Origin: Xanthomonas theicola
GTDB taxonomy: Bacteria > Pseudomonadota > Gammaproteobacteria > Xanthomonadales > Xanthomonadaceae
Assembly (NCBI RefSeq): GCF_014236795.1
Contig: NZ_CP049017.1
Coordinates: 3,450,001 to 3,514,000, forward strand
Length of the DNA stretch: 64,000 nt
Direction of reading: 5' to 3'
Part shown: one piece after another, positions 1-10,657 of the stretch
How positions within the stretch are numbered: the stretch's first letter is position 1
Layout of the letters: each line of letters opens with the position of its first letter
Notes under the pieces: generated by a model
Seen by the model: only the letters and a program-made list of their open reading frames with translations
Databases searched by the model: none
What the model was told of the DNA's origin: nothing
Program-made: the position numbers and the translations under genes

Positions 1-36
1 CCTGGCCCCCACCCAGAACCCGACGAGAGATTCCCC

Positions 37-1110
37 ATGGCCCCGCATACCGACGATCTGCGCATCCGCAAGATCGAACCGCTGATCCCGCCCGCCTATC
101 TGCTGTCGCTGCTGCCCTGTGACGAACAGGTCTCGCAGACCGTCGCCGCCTCGCACGCGGCGCTGCACGAAATCCTGCACGGCCGCGACGACCGCCTGGC
201 GGTGGTGATCGGCCCGTGCTCGATCCACGATCCGGTGGCGGCAATGGAGTACGCGCAACGCCTGCGCCCGCTGCGCGACACCTACGGCGACGCGCTGGAG
301 ATCGTGATGCGGGTGTACTTCGAGAAGCCGCGCACCACGGTCGGCTGGAAGGGCCTGATCAACGATCCCAACCTGGATGGCAGCTTCGACATCAACAAGG
401 GCCTGCGCCTGGCGCGCGGCCTGCTGCGCGACATCAACCGCCTCGGCCTGCCGGCCGGCGTGGAATTCCTCGACATCATCTCGCCGCAGTACATCGCCGA
501 CCTGGTGGCCTGGGGCGCGATCGGCGCGCGCACCACCGAAAGCCAGGTGCACCGCGAACTGGCTTCGGGGCTGTCGTGCCCGGTCGGGTTTAAGAACGGC
601 ACCAGCGGCGACGTCAAGATCGCGGTCGACGCGGTCGGCGCGGCCTCGCATCCGCATCACTTCCTGGCGGTGACCAAGGACGGGCAGACCGCGGTCGCCA
701 CCACCACCGGCAACCCCGATTGCCACGTGATCCTGCGCGGCGGCAAGCTGCCCAACTACGATGCGGCCAGCGTCGCCGCCGCCGGCCAGGTGCTGGAGAA
801 GGCCGGGTTGCCGGCACGGCTGATGGTCGATGCCAGCCACGCCAACAGCGGCAAGAACCCGGACAACCAGCCGAAGGTGATCGAGGACATCGCCGCGCAG
901 CTGGAAGCCGGGCAGACCCGCATCGTCGGCGCGATGGTGGAGAGCCACCTGGTCGGCGGCCGCCAGGAACTGGTCGACGGCCAGCCGCTGCGCTACGGGC
1001 AGAGCATCACCGACGGCTGCATCGACTGGGACAGCTCGGTGCAGGTGCTGGAGCGCCTGGCGCAGGCGGTGCGCGCACGGCGCCAGGCACGGCTTTCGCA
1101 GGCTGCCTGA
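37..1110 (+). CDS. aroG: 3-deoxy-7-phosphoheptulonate (DAHP) synthase, class I
   Basis: A 357-residue protein that condenses phosphoenolpyruvate with erythrose 4-phosphate in the first step of the shikimate pathway (cytosolic). The sequence shows the family landmarks: VIGPCSIHD near residue 57, RVYFEKPRTTVGWKGL near 90, GARTTESQ near 163, GFKNGTSGD near 185 and MVDASHANSGK near 264, all typical of the AroF/G/H type. Length matches the family (about 350). The ATG at 37 follows a purine-rich GACGAGAGA. Which feedback-control class (Phe, Tyr or Trp) it belongs to cannot be decided from motifs alone, so the symbol denotes the family. Confidence 0.93.
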   Translation: MAPHTDDLRIRKIEPLIPPAYLLSLLPCDEQVSQTVAASHAALHEILHGRDDRLAVVIGPCSIHDPVAAMEYAQRLRPLRDTYGDALEIVMRVYFEKPRTTVGWKGLINDPNLDGSFDINKGLRLARGLLRDINRLGLPAGVEFLDIISPQYIADLVAWGAIGARTTESQVHRELASGLSCPVGFKNGTSGDVKIAVDAVGAASHPHHFLAVTKDGQTAVATTTGNPDCHVILRGGKLPNYDAASVAAAGQVLEKAGLPARLMVDASHANSGKNPDNQPKVIEDIAAQLEAGQTRIVGAMVESHLVGGRQELVDGQPLRYGQSITDGCIDWDSSVQVLERLAQAVRARRQARLSQAA

Positions 1111-1233
1111 GCGGCGCGGTGACGCGGCAGGCACCGGGCCGGTGGTGCCCGTCGCCCGAAAGATTCGCCGCCATCGCGATGCCCGCCGCGGCCCGAGCAA
1201 AGCAGCAAGCACGAACCGCGCTTGCCGCTTTTT

Positions 1234-1366
1234 GTAGGAGCGGCTTCAGCCGCGACAAGCGAAGAAGCAATGCACTTCAGCTCAGGTGACAACAGAGGCT
1301 GAAGCCTCCTCCAAAGCGAACCTGGAAGGGGTCGCCCGCCTTTGTAGCAGCGGCTTCAGCCGCGAC
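1234..1366. repeat. Cluster of three GTAG-type REP hairpins in a gene-poor gap
   Basis: The gap between aroG and the GIY-YIG gene (1111-1677) has no convincing gene. It holds three short REP-like palindromes. Copies at 1234-1256 and 1344-1366 share the form GTAGSAGCGGCTTCAGCCGC, whose stem is GCGGCT/AGCCGC with a TC loop. The middle one (1295-1308, stem GAGGCT/AGCCTC) lies in the opposite orientation. Such GTAG-headed repeats are known in Stenotrophomonas, Xanthomonas and Pseudomonas, are mobilised by RAYT transposases, and often lie downstream of genes. No RAYT gene is visible in this window. Confidence 0.75.
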
Positions 1367-1677
1367 ATGCTGCGTCAACCAGAGCAGCCTGGCGCGTGCG
1401 GTGCGGTGCTGCGCCAGGCGCGTCCTATCGCAAGCGGCCGTGTGCGCGTGGCAGGTCGCAGGCAACACCCAGGGCGTCCGTTGCGTGTCGCCAAAAAAGA
1501 CCCGGCCGTGCCGTCGAATCCAAAGGGAGAGAGCCTCTTCATCGACGGCATCCGGCCGGTGGTGACGTTATGCGCCCGTGCCGTGGCTGCGGTTTGCCGG
1601 CGTGTGCCAGCGGCTGGCAAGGTGTTCGGGTTGCGTTAAAGCCGGTTTCGGGGCGGTTCAGCGCGCAGGCGACGTGC

Positions 1678-1989
1678 TCAGCGATCCGGCGTGCAGGTCG
1701 CGGCATATGCGCCGTCGGCCGTGGCCGCACAATCGGCGACGACCAGGAACGCCAGCTTGCGTCCGCGCGGCAGTTGCTTGATCGCCCACTCCGCGCGCGA
1801 GGCGGCCGCCCGATCTGGATAGGCGCGGCTGGCGAGCAGGCGCAGCGGCGGATGCGCGCGCGTGTACTTGGCGCCGGTGCCGCGCAGGTGCGCCTGGTAG
1901 CGCGCCTGCAGATCGGTGGTGATGCCCGCGTAATAGCTGCCGTTGCGGCATTCGAGCAGGTAGAGGAACCAGGGCGACGTGGAGGCCAT
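1678..1989 (-). CDS. GIY-YIG nuclease domain protein (UPF0213/YhbQ type)
   Basis: A protein of about 103 residues starting [20 protein letters not shown]. The modified GIY-YIG core is visible as [18 protein letters not shown], followed by [19 protein letters not shown] and [12 protein letters not shown], the layout of small stand-alone YhbQ-like proteins. The frame is open upstream to 2160, but the family starts just before the YLLEC strand, so ATG 1989 was chosen. Family members are believed to act in nucleic-acid metabolism and the exact substrate is unsettled. Confidence 0.85.
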   Translation of the reverse strand: MASTSPWFLYLLECRNGSYYAGITTDLQARYQAHLRGTGAKYTRAHPPLRLLASRAYPDRAAASRAEWAIKQLPRGRKLAFLVVADCAATADGAYAATCTPDR

Positions 1990-2138
1990 CGGCGCATTAT
2001 CGGCAACTCGCGCCGCATTGCCAGCTGGCTGCGTGGTGTGCATGCAGGCTGCGGCCGCTGGCACCAGGCCCGCTCGGCGAACAACCTCTGCCCGGCGCTG
2101 TTCGCCGGGACGGGAGGGCATTCGGCGACAGGCGCAGC

Positions 2139-3302
2139 TCAGCGCGTGGGCCAATGCCATGCAGGACGATCGAGTTCGCGCAGGTCAGCCACGTCGCTCT
2201 GGCCGTGATCCTTGACCAGCATGTGGTGCAGGCAGTCCGGCTGCTGTTCCAGCGCGGCGATCAGCCGGCTGGCATGCGAGACCACGATGATCTGTGCGTG
2301 CCGTGCCGCCGCGCCGATCAGCCGTGCGAGCGCCGGCAGCAGATCCGGATGCAGGCTCGCCTCCGGTTCGTTGAGCACCAGCAGTTCCGGCGGGCGCGGT
2401 GTCAGCAGGGCGGCGATCCACAGCAGGTAGCGCAAGGTGCCGTCGGACAGTTCGGCAGCGGACAGCGGGCGCAGCAGGCCGTGCTGGCGCATCGCGATAT
2501 CGAAGCGTCCGGCGGCCACCTCGACCGACAGCGTCGCGCCCGGAAAGGCATCGTCGATGGCCTCGTGCAGTTGCTCCGCATCGCCGATCTCGAGAATGGT
2601 CTGCAGCGCCGCGGCAAGGTCGGCGCCGTCGTTGCTCAGCACCGGGGTATGCGTGCCGATCTGCGCCGTGCGTGCGGGCGCGGCCGCGTCGGTGCGGAAA
2701 TGATCGTAGAAGCGCCAGCGGCGGATGCTCTCGCGCACCGTGTGCATCTCGGGGCTGGCACGCGGATCGGAGAACTGCGCCAGCACGCTGTCGAAACTGG
2801 CGATGCCGGCGTCGGCGTCGACCCAGCGTCCGGCGTGATCGCGCATCCGCACCGCGGGTCCGCTGCGGTCCACCAGCAACGCCGCCGGCCGCAGGAATGG
2901 TCCGGCCCAGATGCATTCGCGCTTGATCTGCGGGTCCAGCGCGAACGCCGACGACGACGGCAGCGGCAACCCGAGGTCGATCGCATAGCCGAATTGATCG
3001 CTGGCATAGCCCAATTTCAGGCTGACGGACTGTTGCCGCACCGTGCCCTCGACCGGATGCTCGCCGCGCCTGACCGCGCGCCCGATTCTTTCCGGCCCCG
3101 CCCACAAGGCCGACGGCAGCCCTCCTTCGCGTGCGAGGGCGGCGATGACGGCGCCTTGCGCAGTCTCCGCGAGGAGTCGCAGTGCGCGGTAGACGTTCGA
3201 CTTTCCACTGCCGTTAGCACCTGTGATCAGTGTCAGCCCGGCGAGCGGCAGGACCAGTTCGCGCAGGGAGCGGTAGTTGGAGACGGCCAGGGAGGTCAGC
3301 AT
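2139..3302 (-). CDS. AAA family ATPase (RecF/SMC-like, AAA_21 type)
   Basis: A 387-residue soluble ATPase. The N-terminus has the RecF/OLD-like pattern [19 protein letters not shown], then the Walker A motif GANGSGKSN near residue 30. Toward the C-terminus are the ABC signature-like [16 protein letters not shown] and the Walker [15 protein letters not shown], then a [10 protein letters not shown] switch. No nuclease domain such as the TOPRIM of OLD proteins is visible, so it is a stand-alone ATPase. Similar proteins occur singly or in defence loci, but no partner gene is seen here. Confidence 0.85.
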   Translation of the reverse strand: MLTSLAVSNYRSLRELVLPLAGLTLITGANGSGKSNVYRALRLLAETAQGAVIAALAREGGLPSALWAGPERIGRAVRRGEHPVEGTVRQQSVSLKLGYASDQFGYAIDLGLPLPSSSAFALDPQIKRECIWAGPFLRPAALLVDRSGPAVRMRDHAGRWVDADAGIASFDSVLAQFSDPRASPEMHTVRESIRRWRFYDHFRTDAAAPARTAQIGTHTPVLSNDGADLAAALQTILEIGDAEQLHEAIDDAFPGATLSVEVAAGRFDIAMRQHGLLRPLSAAELSDGTLRYLLWIAALLTPRPPELLVLNEPEASLHPDLLPALARLIGAAARHAQIIVVSHASRLIAALEQQPDCLHHMLVKDHGQSDVADLRELDRPAWHWPTR

Positions 3303-3350
3303 CGGCGAAGGATACGTCGGTTGTGTGTCTGCGTGGCTTGGCGACGTCTA

Positions 3351-4325
<975 letters not shown>

Positions 4326-4363
4326 TCACGCGCCCCGCGCCGCGGCGCGGCGATAGTGGGGAA

Positions 4364-6574
4364 GTGCCGCCCTTCGCCCGCCTCTCGCCGAACGCCGCCC
4401 TCGAACGCTACCGGCGCTTGCCGCGTCCGTGGCGCCTGCTGGTGCGCGGACTGCTGATCACCTATCTGCTGTATCTGCTGCTGGGCAACGTGTTCCTCAA
4501 CACGCCGCTGTTCGACATGGCGACCAACCGCAAGCCGGAGAAGTTCCGCATGCAGACCGGGCCGGCGCTGACCATGCTGCCCGGCGTCGTCACCGCCTGG
4601 AACCTGCGCATGCGCGGCCATGTGCAGCGCAACGTATGGACCTTGCGCGCCGATCGCGCCAGCGCCCGCATCGCGTTGCTGCCGCTGTTGCACCGCCAGG
4701 TGCGCCTGCCGTGGCTGGAGGCGGTGAACATGATCGGCGAGATTGACCGCGTCGCCGACGCCATCCCGCCGCCGCCGCAGAGCGACCGGGGCTGGACCCT
4801 GCGCTTCGATGCGATCCACAGCGGCACGCTGCGCCGCGCGCGCATCGGCGCGCTGGCGATCGACGGCAAGGGCCATGGCACGGTGGGCTTCCTCAAGCAG
4901 ATCCGCGGCGGGCCGTCGGAACTGTTCCCCTCGCAGATCGTGTTCGACGACGCCAGCGTGCGCTACGGCAAGCGCCAGATCGCCGACCAGGCGCACCTAG
5001 ACGCGCGCTTCTCGTTTCCGCGCCACTACCGCGCGCAGGCGCCGGGCCTGCGCAAGCTCGGCATCGCCGACCTGGCGCTGCAGCTGCACGGACGCAGCGT
5101 GGCGCTGCGCATCGACACCGCCGGGGCGCAGACGCAGCTGAGCACTGAACCAGGACTCGGCCGCGTGGATGCGAACCTGCGCATGCTGCGCGGTGAACTG
5201 CAGCCGGGCAGCAAGCTCAATTGGCGGGTGCCACTGCACGCCGGCGTCGGCGCTACCGATCGCGGCGTGCTGGCGCTGCTGCTCGACGTCGATCGCGACA
5301 TGCGGCTGCGCGCGCGCCTGCCCGGCCAGGTCGATCCGCGCAGCATGCTCGATGCCGACCTGCGCATCGCCGGCCGCACGCTGCCCTTCACCGATCCGGC
5401 GGCGTTGCTGCCGCGGTTGTCCGGCAGCGTGCAGGCGCGCTGGCATTTCGAATCGCTGAACTGGATCGGCGACCTGCTGGTGCGCAAGCCGTGGTTCCGG
5501 CTCGACGGCGGCGGCGATGTGTCCACCGATCTGCGCCTGGCGCACGGCGCATTGCAGCCGGGCAGCCGCCTCGACGTGCCCGACGTCCAGGCCGTGGCCG
5601 ACGTACTGCGCCTGCGCATCCGCGGCCAGGCGCAGGCGAGCGGACGCATCGTCGGCAGCGCCGCGCAGCCGCGCACGCAGGTGAACGTGCGCATGCATAC
5701 GTTCGCGCTGGCGCCGGTGGCCGAGCCCAAGGCGATCTTCGTGCACGGCCAGGACCTGCGCCTGGACCTGGACGGCGACGGCACGCTGGCGACACTGCAC
5801 GACTCGCTGCAGGCGCGCCTGCGCTTCGACGACGCACGCGTGCCCGACCTGCGCGCCTACAACCGCTACCTGCCGGCGGCGCAGGTGCGCGTGCTCGGCG
5901 GCAGCGGATCGCTCAGCGGCGACCTGCAACTGGACGCATCCGGACAGGTCGGTGCAGGCAAGATACGCGTGCGCGGCCGCCAGGCGCAGCTGCAGGCCGC
6001 CGGGCTTGCCTTGGCGGGCGATCTCGACCTCGACGCGCGATTGCGGCGCGCGGAACTGCACGACAAGCGTTTCGATCTCAGCGGCAGCACGCTGCGCCTG
6101 CAGGGCGTGCGCTACGGCGACGGCGCCAAACAGCGCGACTGGTGGGCCACGCTGCGCGTGCCGCAGGGGCGCATCGCCGCGGCGCCGGCCACGCGGGCCG
6201 ATGCGCAGGTACAGATGCAACTGCGCGATGCCGGTCCGGTACTGGCGGTGTTCGCGCAGCGCAGCAATGCGCCGGCATGGCTGCTCAAGCTGGCCGATGC
6301 TGGGCAGTTGAATGCGCGTGGCCAGCTGCGCTGGCGCAAGGACGCGCTGTGGCTGGATCACCTGTCCGCGGAAAACCAGCGGTTGTCGCTGCGTGTGCGC
6401 CTGCGCGTCGGCGATGCCGGCACCCAGGGCGCACTGTATGCGCGCTGGGGCGTACTCGGCATCGGCGTGGCGCTGCGCGGCGAACAACGGCAGTGGCATC
6501 TGCTCGGAGCGCGCGAGTGGTACGAGCGACAGCCGGCGTGGCTGGCGGACAGCGCGGCCACGCCGGCGCCGTGA
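4364..6574 (+). CDS. Large membrane-anchored periplasmic protein, AsmA/TamB-like in character
   Basis: About 736 residues from the GTG at 4364. The frame is open from an ATG at 4253, but that part lies in the CoA-transferase remnant and is compositionally unlike the rest. An N-terminal hydrophobic helix (LLVRGLLITYLLYLLLG) is followed by a long beta-rich, Arg/Leu/Gly-rich region with repeating strands such as GSLSGDLQLDASGQVGAGKI. This is the look of AsmA/TamB/YdbH-type envelope proteins that bridge the inner and outer membrane. The family assignment is by architecture rather than a diagnostic motif. The start is not settled. Confidence 0.6.
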   Translation: MPPFARLSPNAALERYRRLPRPWRLLVRGLLITYLLYLLLGNVFLNTPLFDMATNRKPEKFRMQTGPALTMLPGVVTAWNLRMRGHVQRNVWTLRADRASARIALLPLLHRQVRLPWLEAVNMIGEIDRVADAIPPPPQSDRGWTLRFDAIHSGTLRRARIGALAIDGKGHGTVGFLKQIRGGPSELFPSQIVFDDASVRYGKRQIADQAHLDARFSFPRHYRAQAPGLRKLGIADLALQLHGRSVALRIDTAGAQTQLSTEPGLGRVDANLRMLRGELQPGSKLNWRVPLHAGVGATDRGVLALLLDVDRDMRLRARLPGQVDPRSMLDADLRIAGRTLPFTDPAALLPRLSGSVQARWHFESLNWIGDLLVRKPWFRLDGGGDVSTDLRLAHGALQPGSRLDVPDVQAVADVLRLRIRGQAQASGRIVGSAAQPRTQVNVRMHTFALAPVAEPKAIFVHGQDLRLDLDGDGTLATLHDSLQARLRFDDARVPDLRAYNRYLPAAQVRVLGGSGSLSGDLQLDASGQVGAGKIRVRGRQAQLQAAGLALAGDLDLDARLRRAELHDKRFDLSGSTLRLQGVRYGDGAKQRDWWATLRVPQGRIAAAPATRADAQVQMQLRDAGPVLAVFAQRSNAPAWLLKLADAGQLNARGQLRWRKDALWLDHLSAENQRLSLRVRLRVGDAGTQGALYARWGVLGIGVALRGEQRQWHLLGAREWYERQPAWLADSAATPAP

Positions 6575-6740
6575 GCGGCCGGCGCCGGCTGCGGCGCACG
6601 CACGCGGGACGGCACCAGGTGCAGGCCGGTCGCGCCGCGGCGCAGCAGACTGTACTGGGCAGTATCGTTTTGCAGTGCAGCGTGCAATGCGCAAAAAAAG
6701 CGCTCAGGATCGACCTGCATCCCGACGTGGGGGAGGGAGC

Positions 6741-6779
6741 AAAGCCCGCTGGCAGTTCGCTGCCAGCGGGCTTTTTTTT
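6741..6779 (+). terminator. Strong intrinsic terminator
   Basis: A perfect 15-bp stem (AAAGCCCGCTGGCAG and its complement) with a TTCG tetraloop, followed by a T8 tract. It lies 166 bp after the stop of the AsmA-like gene. The interval contains no evident ORF, so it may end that transcript or a short untranslated RNA. Confidence 0.9.
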
Positions 6780-6879
6780 GTTCTTCACCCAACATGAGTG
6801 GAGAGGCACACGACCGACTGGTCAGATTCGCTGGTGTCTAGGGCAGCAAACGGGAGGTCGCTTGTGGCCGAACAAGATT

Positions 6880-7470
6880 GTATGCCCCAGTTGGGCGGCT
6901 GGGCTGGGAGGGATGCCGTGTCGGCAAGTGGCGCCATGAGGTGCGCGGGGAGCAGCGCTGGCTGGTGATGGAACTGGACCGGTACCAGATGCGCAGCGGT
7001 ACTGCATGGGCTGCGGCGGCGTGGTGAATGCCATTCGCGACCGTACGATACGACACATCCGCGACCTGCCGGTGTTTGAAGACCCGGCGGCGTTGCATGT
7101 GCCTCGCCTGCGGCTAGTTTGCCGATTCTGCGGTCCGCGGCTGGAGCGACCGGATTGGCTGGAACCTATTGCCGGGTGACGCGGCGACTGGCCGACAGCG
7201 TGGCCCGGCTGTGCGCGGTGACGTCGGTGTTGCATGCCGCTGGCTGGCACCGGATCGACTGGAAGACGGCCAAGGCGATCGACACGCGGCACCTGGAGCG
7301 CAACCTTGGGGCCGGTGGACCTGGACGGGGTGCGCAGGCTGGCGATGGACGAGTTTGCGATCCAGCGGGGCCATCGCTAGACCGCCGTGGTGGTGGACGT
7401 GGAGCGCAAGCGTGGGCTGTGGGTGGGTCGGGGCCGCTCCCGGGCCGAGGTCGGGCCGTGCTTCGAACCT
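6880..7470 (+). pseudogene. ISL3-family transposase remnant
   Basis: Pieces in shifting frames match an ISL3 transposase in order: GWEGCRVGKWRHEVRGEQRW, then CMGCGGVVNAIRDRTIRHIR (zinc-finger region), DLPVFEDPAALHVPRLRL, CGPRLERPDWLEP, VTRRLADSVARLC, then LDGVRRLAMDEFAIQRGHR. A TAG at 7378-7380 replaces the Tyr expected after GHR. Similarity continues to GRSRAEVGPCFE and stops. The C-terminal half is missing. At least two frameshifts plus the stop make it dead. Confidence 0.8.
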
Positions 7471-7544
7471 GATTCCCCCCATCGCGCATCCAACGTTGCG
7501 AGCCGATAGGGCCGCGGTGGAGGGTGGAGGGCGGCGCAGATCGA

Positions 7545-8071
7545 TCATGGGATCCAGGCCGCCAGGTCCACGCGTCGGTTGAAGCGATGGCAGAACGCGC
7601 TCAGGTAGCGCTGTAGGGACTTCGGGGGCAAGGCGTGATGGCGCCATGCCAAGCATTCTGGATGGTGCCCAGCAGGGTGTCGACCCGGATGAGCGCCGGC
7701 TCTGTTGGCAGCGGCCGGCCCCGCGGTGTCCTCGCTCACTCCGAGCTGCCGGCGCAGCGCCAGGGCCGGGATGCCGTTCCGTGCTGGCTGAGCGAGTAGA
7801 TCGCCAGGAACCAGCTGCGCAACGGCGATGTGGCATCGGCGAACAAGGTGCCGCGCGTCGAGCAGGCCTGCTGTTGGCAGCGATTGCATTGGAGCAGGTC
7901 GCGGCTGTGCAACGGGCAAGACCGCCGATGTCCACACGCTGGGCAAAAGAAGCCTTGCGGCCATCGTTGTTCAAGTACGGCTTGCCGGCATCGGGCCTGG
8001 CTCCCCTAGGACCGCAAGAGCGCCGGCAGGCCCATGCCCGCTTGGAACCGGATCGGGTGCTTCTTGGCCAT
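7545..8071 (-). pseudogene. IS1595-family transposase remnant, internally deleted
   Basis: On the minus strand the start is MAKKHPIRFQAGMGLPALL (ATG 8071). A zinc-ribbon segment EQRWPQGFFCPACGHRR follows, then LFADATSPLRSWFLAIYSLS and GIPALALRRQLGVS, all typical of IS1595 transposases. The central catalytic region is missing and the sequence resumes with the C-terminal LQRYLSAFCHRFNRRVDLAA. Several frameshifts and an early stop are present. At about 530 bp it is roughly half the usual length. Confidence 0.8.
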
Positions 8072-8274
8072 CGTCGCACCACCTCTGTCGAATCAGCGGC
8101 TTGCCGCATCGACCCTCTCCGGCCCAGCGGAGGCGACGGATCGGGAATCAGGTCGCGGTAAGCCCGTCGCGACCGAACTCGCTCCCACATCGGTTGGTGG
8201 CACGCCCCGGCGTCCGCCCATAACAGGCCGTCCCGCGCAGGACTTGGCGCAGGCCGGGCCGCATGCGAAGGTAG

Positions 8275-9297
8275 GTGCATGGCACGTCTCCGGTTCCCCG
8301 GCCCTTCATGTTGCTGATGGCGTTGTTGCCGCTGGTGGCGTTCGGCGTGCTGGCCATGGTGCTGGCGCTGCTGCTGGGCGGCATGGTGTTGCTGCGCCGC
8401 AAGCCGTTCCTGCTGCTGCGCCTGGAAGGCCAGCATCTGCGCAGGGGCAGCGGCCTACGGCGCTGCCAGGCGCAGGTCGCCGAGCATCGCTGGACCTATC
8501 TGCGCCGCGCCGCGGCCGATCCCGCCGCGCCGAGTCTGCTGCTGGTGCACGGCTTCACCGGCAGCAAGGAGAACTGGCTGCCACTGGCGCATGCGCTCGG
8601 CGCCCGCTATCACCTGTTCATTCCCGATCTGCCGGGCTGGGCCGAGAGCCAGCGCATCGACGGCGTGGACTACGGCTTCGCCGCGCAGGCCGAGCGCCTG
8701 GCCGCGTTCGCCGCGCAGTGCGTGCGCGGTGTGGGCAGCGAATGCGTGCTGGTCGGGCATTCGATGGGCGGCGGCATCGCCGTGCTCGCTGCCGCGCGCC
8801 ATCCCGACCTGTTCGACCGCGTCGGCCTGCTCAACGCCGCCGGCGTGCGCTTTGCCGACAACGCCTTCGGCCAGGCGGTGCTGGACGGCGAGAACCCGTT
8901 CGCGGTGTACGACGCCGACTCGCTGCGTCGCTACATCGACACCGTGTTCCTGCTGGCGCCGAGCAAGCCGCGCATTCCGTCCTGGGCGGTGCCGTCGATC
9001 GTCGCCTGGCGTCGCGGCGAGGCCGGCTTCGAGCAGCAAGTGCTGGCGCGGATCGGACGCAGCGAGGAAGCCTTCCTGCCGTTCGAAGAAGCCGCGCGCA
9101 TCGGCCAGCCGGCGCTGCTGTTGAACTGCCGGCAGGACATGGTGATCGACGCCAGCGCGCTGGCGCTGTACGCCGGGCGCGTGCCGCAGGCGCTGCAGGT
9201 GCTGCTCGACGGCAGCGGCCACATGTCCATCGTCGAGAAACCGGACGCGATCGCGCAGGCGATCGAGAACCTGATCCAACGAGGAGTTCCCCGATGA
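8275..9297 (+). CDS. Membrane-anchored alpha/beta hydrolase
   Basis: A 340-residue protein with an N-terminal transmembrane segment (LLMALLPLVAFGVLAMVLALLLGGMVLL) and an alpha/beta-hydrolase domain. HGFTGSKENW supplies the oxyanion HG motif and GHSMGGG the nucleophile Ser. Asp in NCRQDMVID and His in GSGHMS complete a plausible triad. GTG 8275 has an AAGG nearby; ATG 8308 is an alternative start just before the membrane helix. Its stop overlaps the next gene's ATG (ATGA at 9294-9297), so the three genes to 10630 are probably co-transcribed. The substrate is not evident. Confidence 0.85.
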   Translation: MHGTSPVPRPFMLLMALLPLVAFGVLAMVLALLLGGMVLLRRKPFLLLRLEGQHLRRGSGLRRCQAQVAEHRWTYLRRAAADPAAPSLLLVHGFTGSKENWLPLAHALGARYHLFIPDLPGWAESQRIDGVDYGFAAQAERLAAFAAQCVRGVGSECVLVGHSMGGGIAVLAAARHPDLFDRVGLLNAAGVRFADNAFGQAVLDGENPFAVYDADSLRRYIDTVFLLAPSKPRIPSWAVPSIVAWRRGEAGFEQQVLARIGRSEEAFLPFEEAARIGQPALLLNCRQDMVIDASALALYAGRVPQALQVLLDGSGHMSIVEKPDAIAQAIENLIQRGVPR

Positions 9298-10016
9298 AAT
9301 GCATTCTGCTCGGCGCGCTGTGCGCCGTCGCCCTGGCCGGTTGCGGCGACCACGTGGCCGAGCGCAAGGCGCAGGCCGCAGCCGAGGCGCAGGCCAAGGC
9401 GCAGGCCGCCGACGACCTGGCCAAGCAATACGATGCTGCGGCGAAGTCCGGCAATTGGGACCTGGCGCGCATCCATGGCGCGGCGCTGCTGCAGCAGTAT
9501 CCCGGCTCGGACGCGGCTGCGCGCATCGAACCCGGCTATGCCGAGGTCAAGGCCAAGGGCGAGGCGGCACGCGAGCTGCGGCGCATGCAAGCCGCCTGGG
9601 AGTATTCGCAGGTGCCGGCCGGCAAGGGCACGCAGCGCTCGGCGATGCTGTACAGCCGCGACAAGGTCGATGTGGACGGCAGCGGCCCCAAGCCGGTGCA
9701 ACTGGTGTTCCGCGACCATCCGGAGTGGAAGCGCAGCGCCTACCTGGTGCTGCAGGCCGGCGATTTCCGCTGCGCCGGCGGCTGCAAGGTGCAGCTCAAG
9801 GCCGACGCTGCCGCGCCACGCGCGGCGGCTGCATGGCGGCCGAACACCGACGAGGCGATCGCGATGTTCATCAGCGACGACAAGGCGCTGTGGAAGCTGG
9901 CGCGCAAGACCACGGTGCTGCAGATCGAATTTCCGGTGAAGGCCGGCGGCGGTACGCGCACCGCGATGTTCGAGACCGGTGGCCTGGACGGATCGCAGAT
10001 GCCGGGATGGGATTGA
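9294..10016 (+). CDS. Predicted lipoprotein of unknown function
   Basis: A 240-residue protein with a lipoprotein signal: MKCILLGALCAVALAGCGD, with lipobox LAGC at about residue 17. An Ala/Gln-rich helical stretch (residues 20-50) leads into a globular domain with RSAMLYSRDKVDVDG, FRDHPEWKRSAYLVLQAGDF and a CAGGCK pair of cysteines. I do not recognise a named family. It is translationally coupled to the upstream hydrolase (4-nt overlap) and overlaps the downstream HAD gene by 10 nt. Confidence 0.8.
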   Translation: MKCILLGALCAVALAGCGDHVAERKAQAAAEAQAKAQAADDLAKQYDAAAKSGNWDLARIHGAALLQQYPGSDAAARIEPGYAEVKAKGEAARELRRMQAAWEYSQVPAGKGTQRSAMLYSRDKVDVDGSGPKPVQLVFRDHPEWKRSAYLVLQAGDFRCAGGCKVQLKADAAAPRAAAAWRPNTDEAIAMFISDDKALWKLARKTTVLQIEFPVKAGGGTRTAMFETGGLDGSQMPGWD

Positions 10017-10630
10017 ATGCGGCGGCGACCGGCGCACGCCTGCGCCAGGTGCGGCACTGGGTGTTCGACATGGACGGCACGCTGACCCGCGCCGTGCACG
10101 ATTTCGCGCTGATCCGCAGCGTGCTGCAGATTCCGGAACAGGCCGACATCCTGCAGCACCTGGCCGCGCTGCCGGTCGAGCAGGGCGCGGCCAAGCACGC
10201 CTGGCTGCTCGAGCACGAACGCGCGTTGGCCCTGGACGCCGTCGCCGCGCCCGGCGCGCCGTCGCTGCTGCGCACGCTGCACGCGGCCGGTTGTCGGCTG
10301 GCGGTGCTGACCCGCAATGCGCGGGAACTGGCGCGGTTGACCCTGCGCGAGATCGGGGTCGAGGACTTGTTCGAGGACGTCGCCATCCTTGGCCGCGACG
10401 AAGCGCCGCCCAAGCCGCATCCCGGCGGCCTGCAGCAGCTGGCCGCGCACTGGGGCGTGGCGCCGCATTCGCTGGCGATGGTCGGCGACCACGAATACGA
10501 CCTGCAGTGCGGGCGCCATGCCGGCGCGACGACGGTGCTGCTGCATCCGGACAACCCGTGGCCGGCGCTGGCCGACCTGCACTTCGCCGATTGCGCCGTG
10601 CTGCTGGCGTGGTGGCGCGGCGCGGCGTAG
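10007..10630 (+). CDS. HAD-superfamily phosphatase
   Basis: A 207-residue hydrolase with the HAD motifs in order: FDMDGTLT near residue 20 (nucleophile and acid/base Asp), LAVLTRN (motif II Thr), PPKPHPGGL (motif III Lys) and MVGDHEYDLQCG (motif IV). The size and the helical cap between motifs I and II fit phosphoglycolate-phosphatase-like enzymes. The start (ATGGGATTG at 10007) lies inside the end of the lipoprotein gene. The substrate is unknown. Confidence 0.87.
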   Translation: MGLNAAATGARLRQVRHWVFDMDGTLTRAVHDFALIRSVLQIPEQADILQHLAALPVEQGAAKHAWLLEHERALALDAVAAPGAPSLLRTLHAAGCRLAVLTRNARELARLTLREIGVEDLFEDVAILGRDEAPPKPHPGGLQQLAAHWGVAPHSLAMVGDHEYDLQCGRHAGATTVLLHPDNPWPALADLHFADCAVLLAWWRGAA

Positions 10631-10657
10631 CGGCCTCCCCTGAGTTGCAGGCCATGC

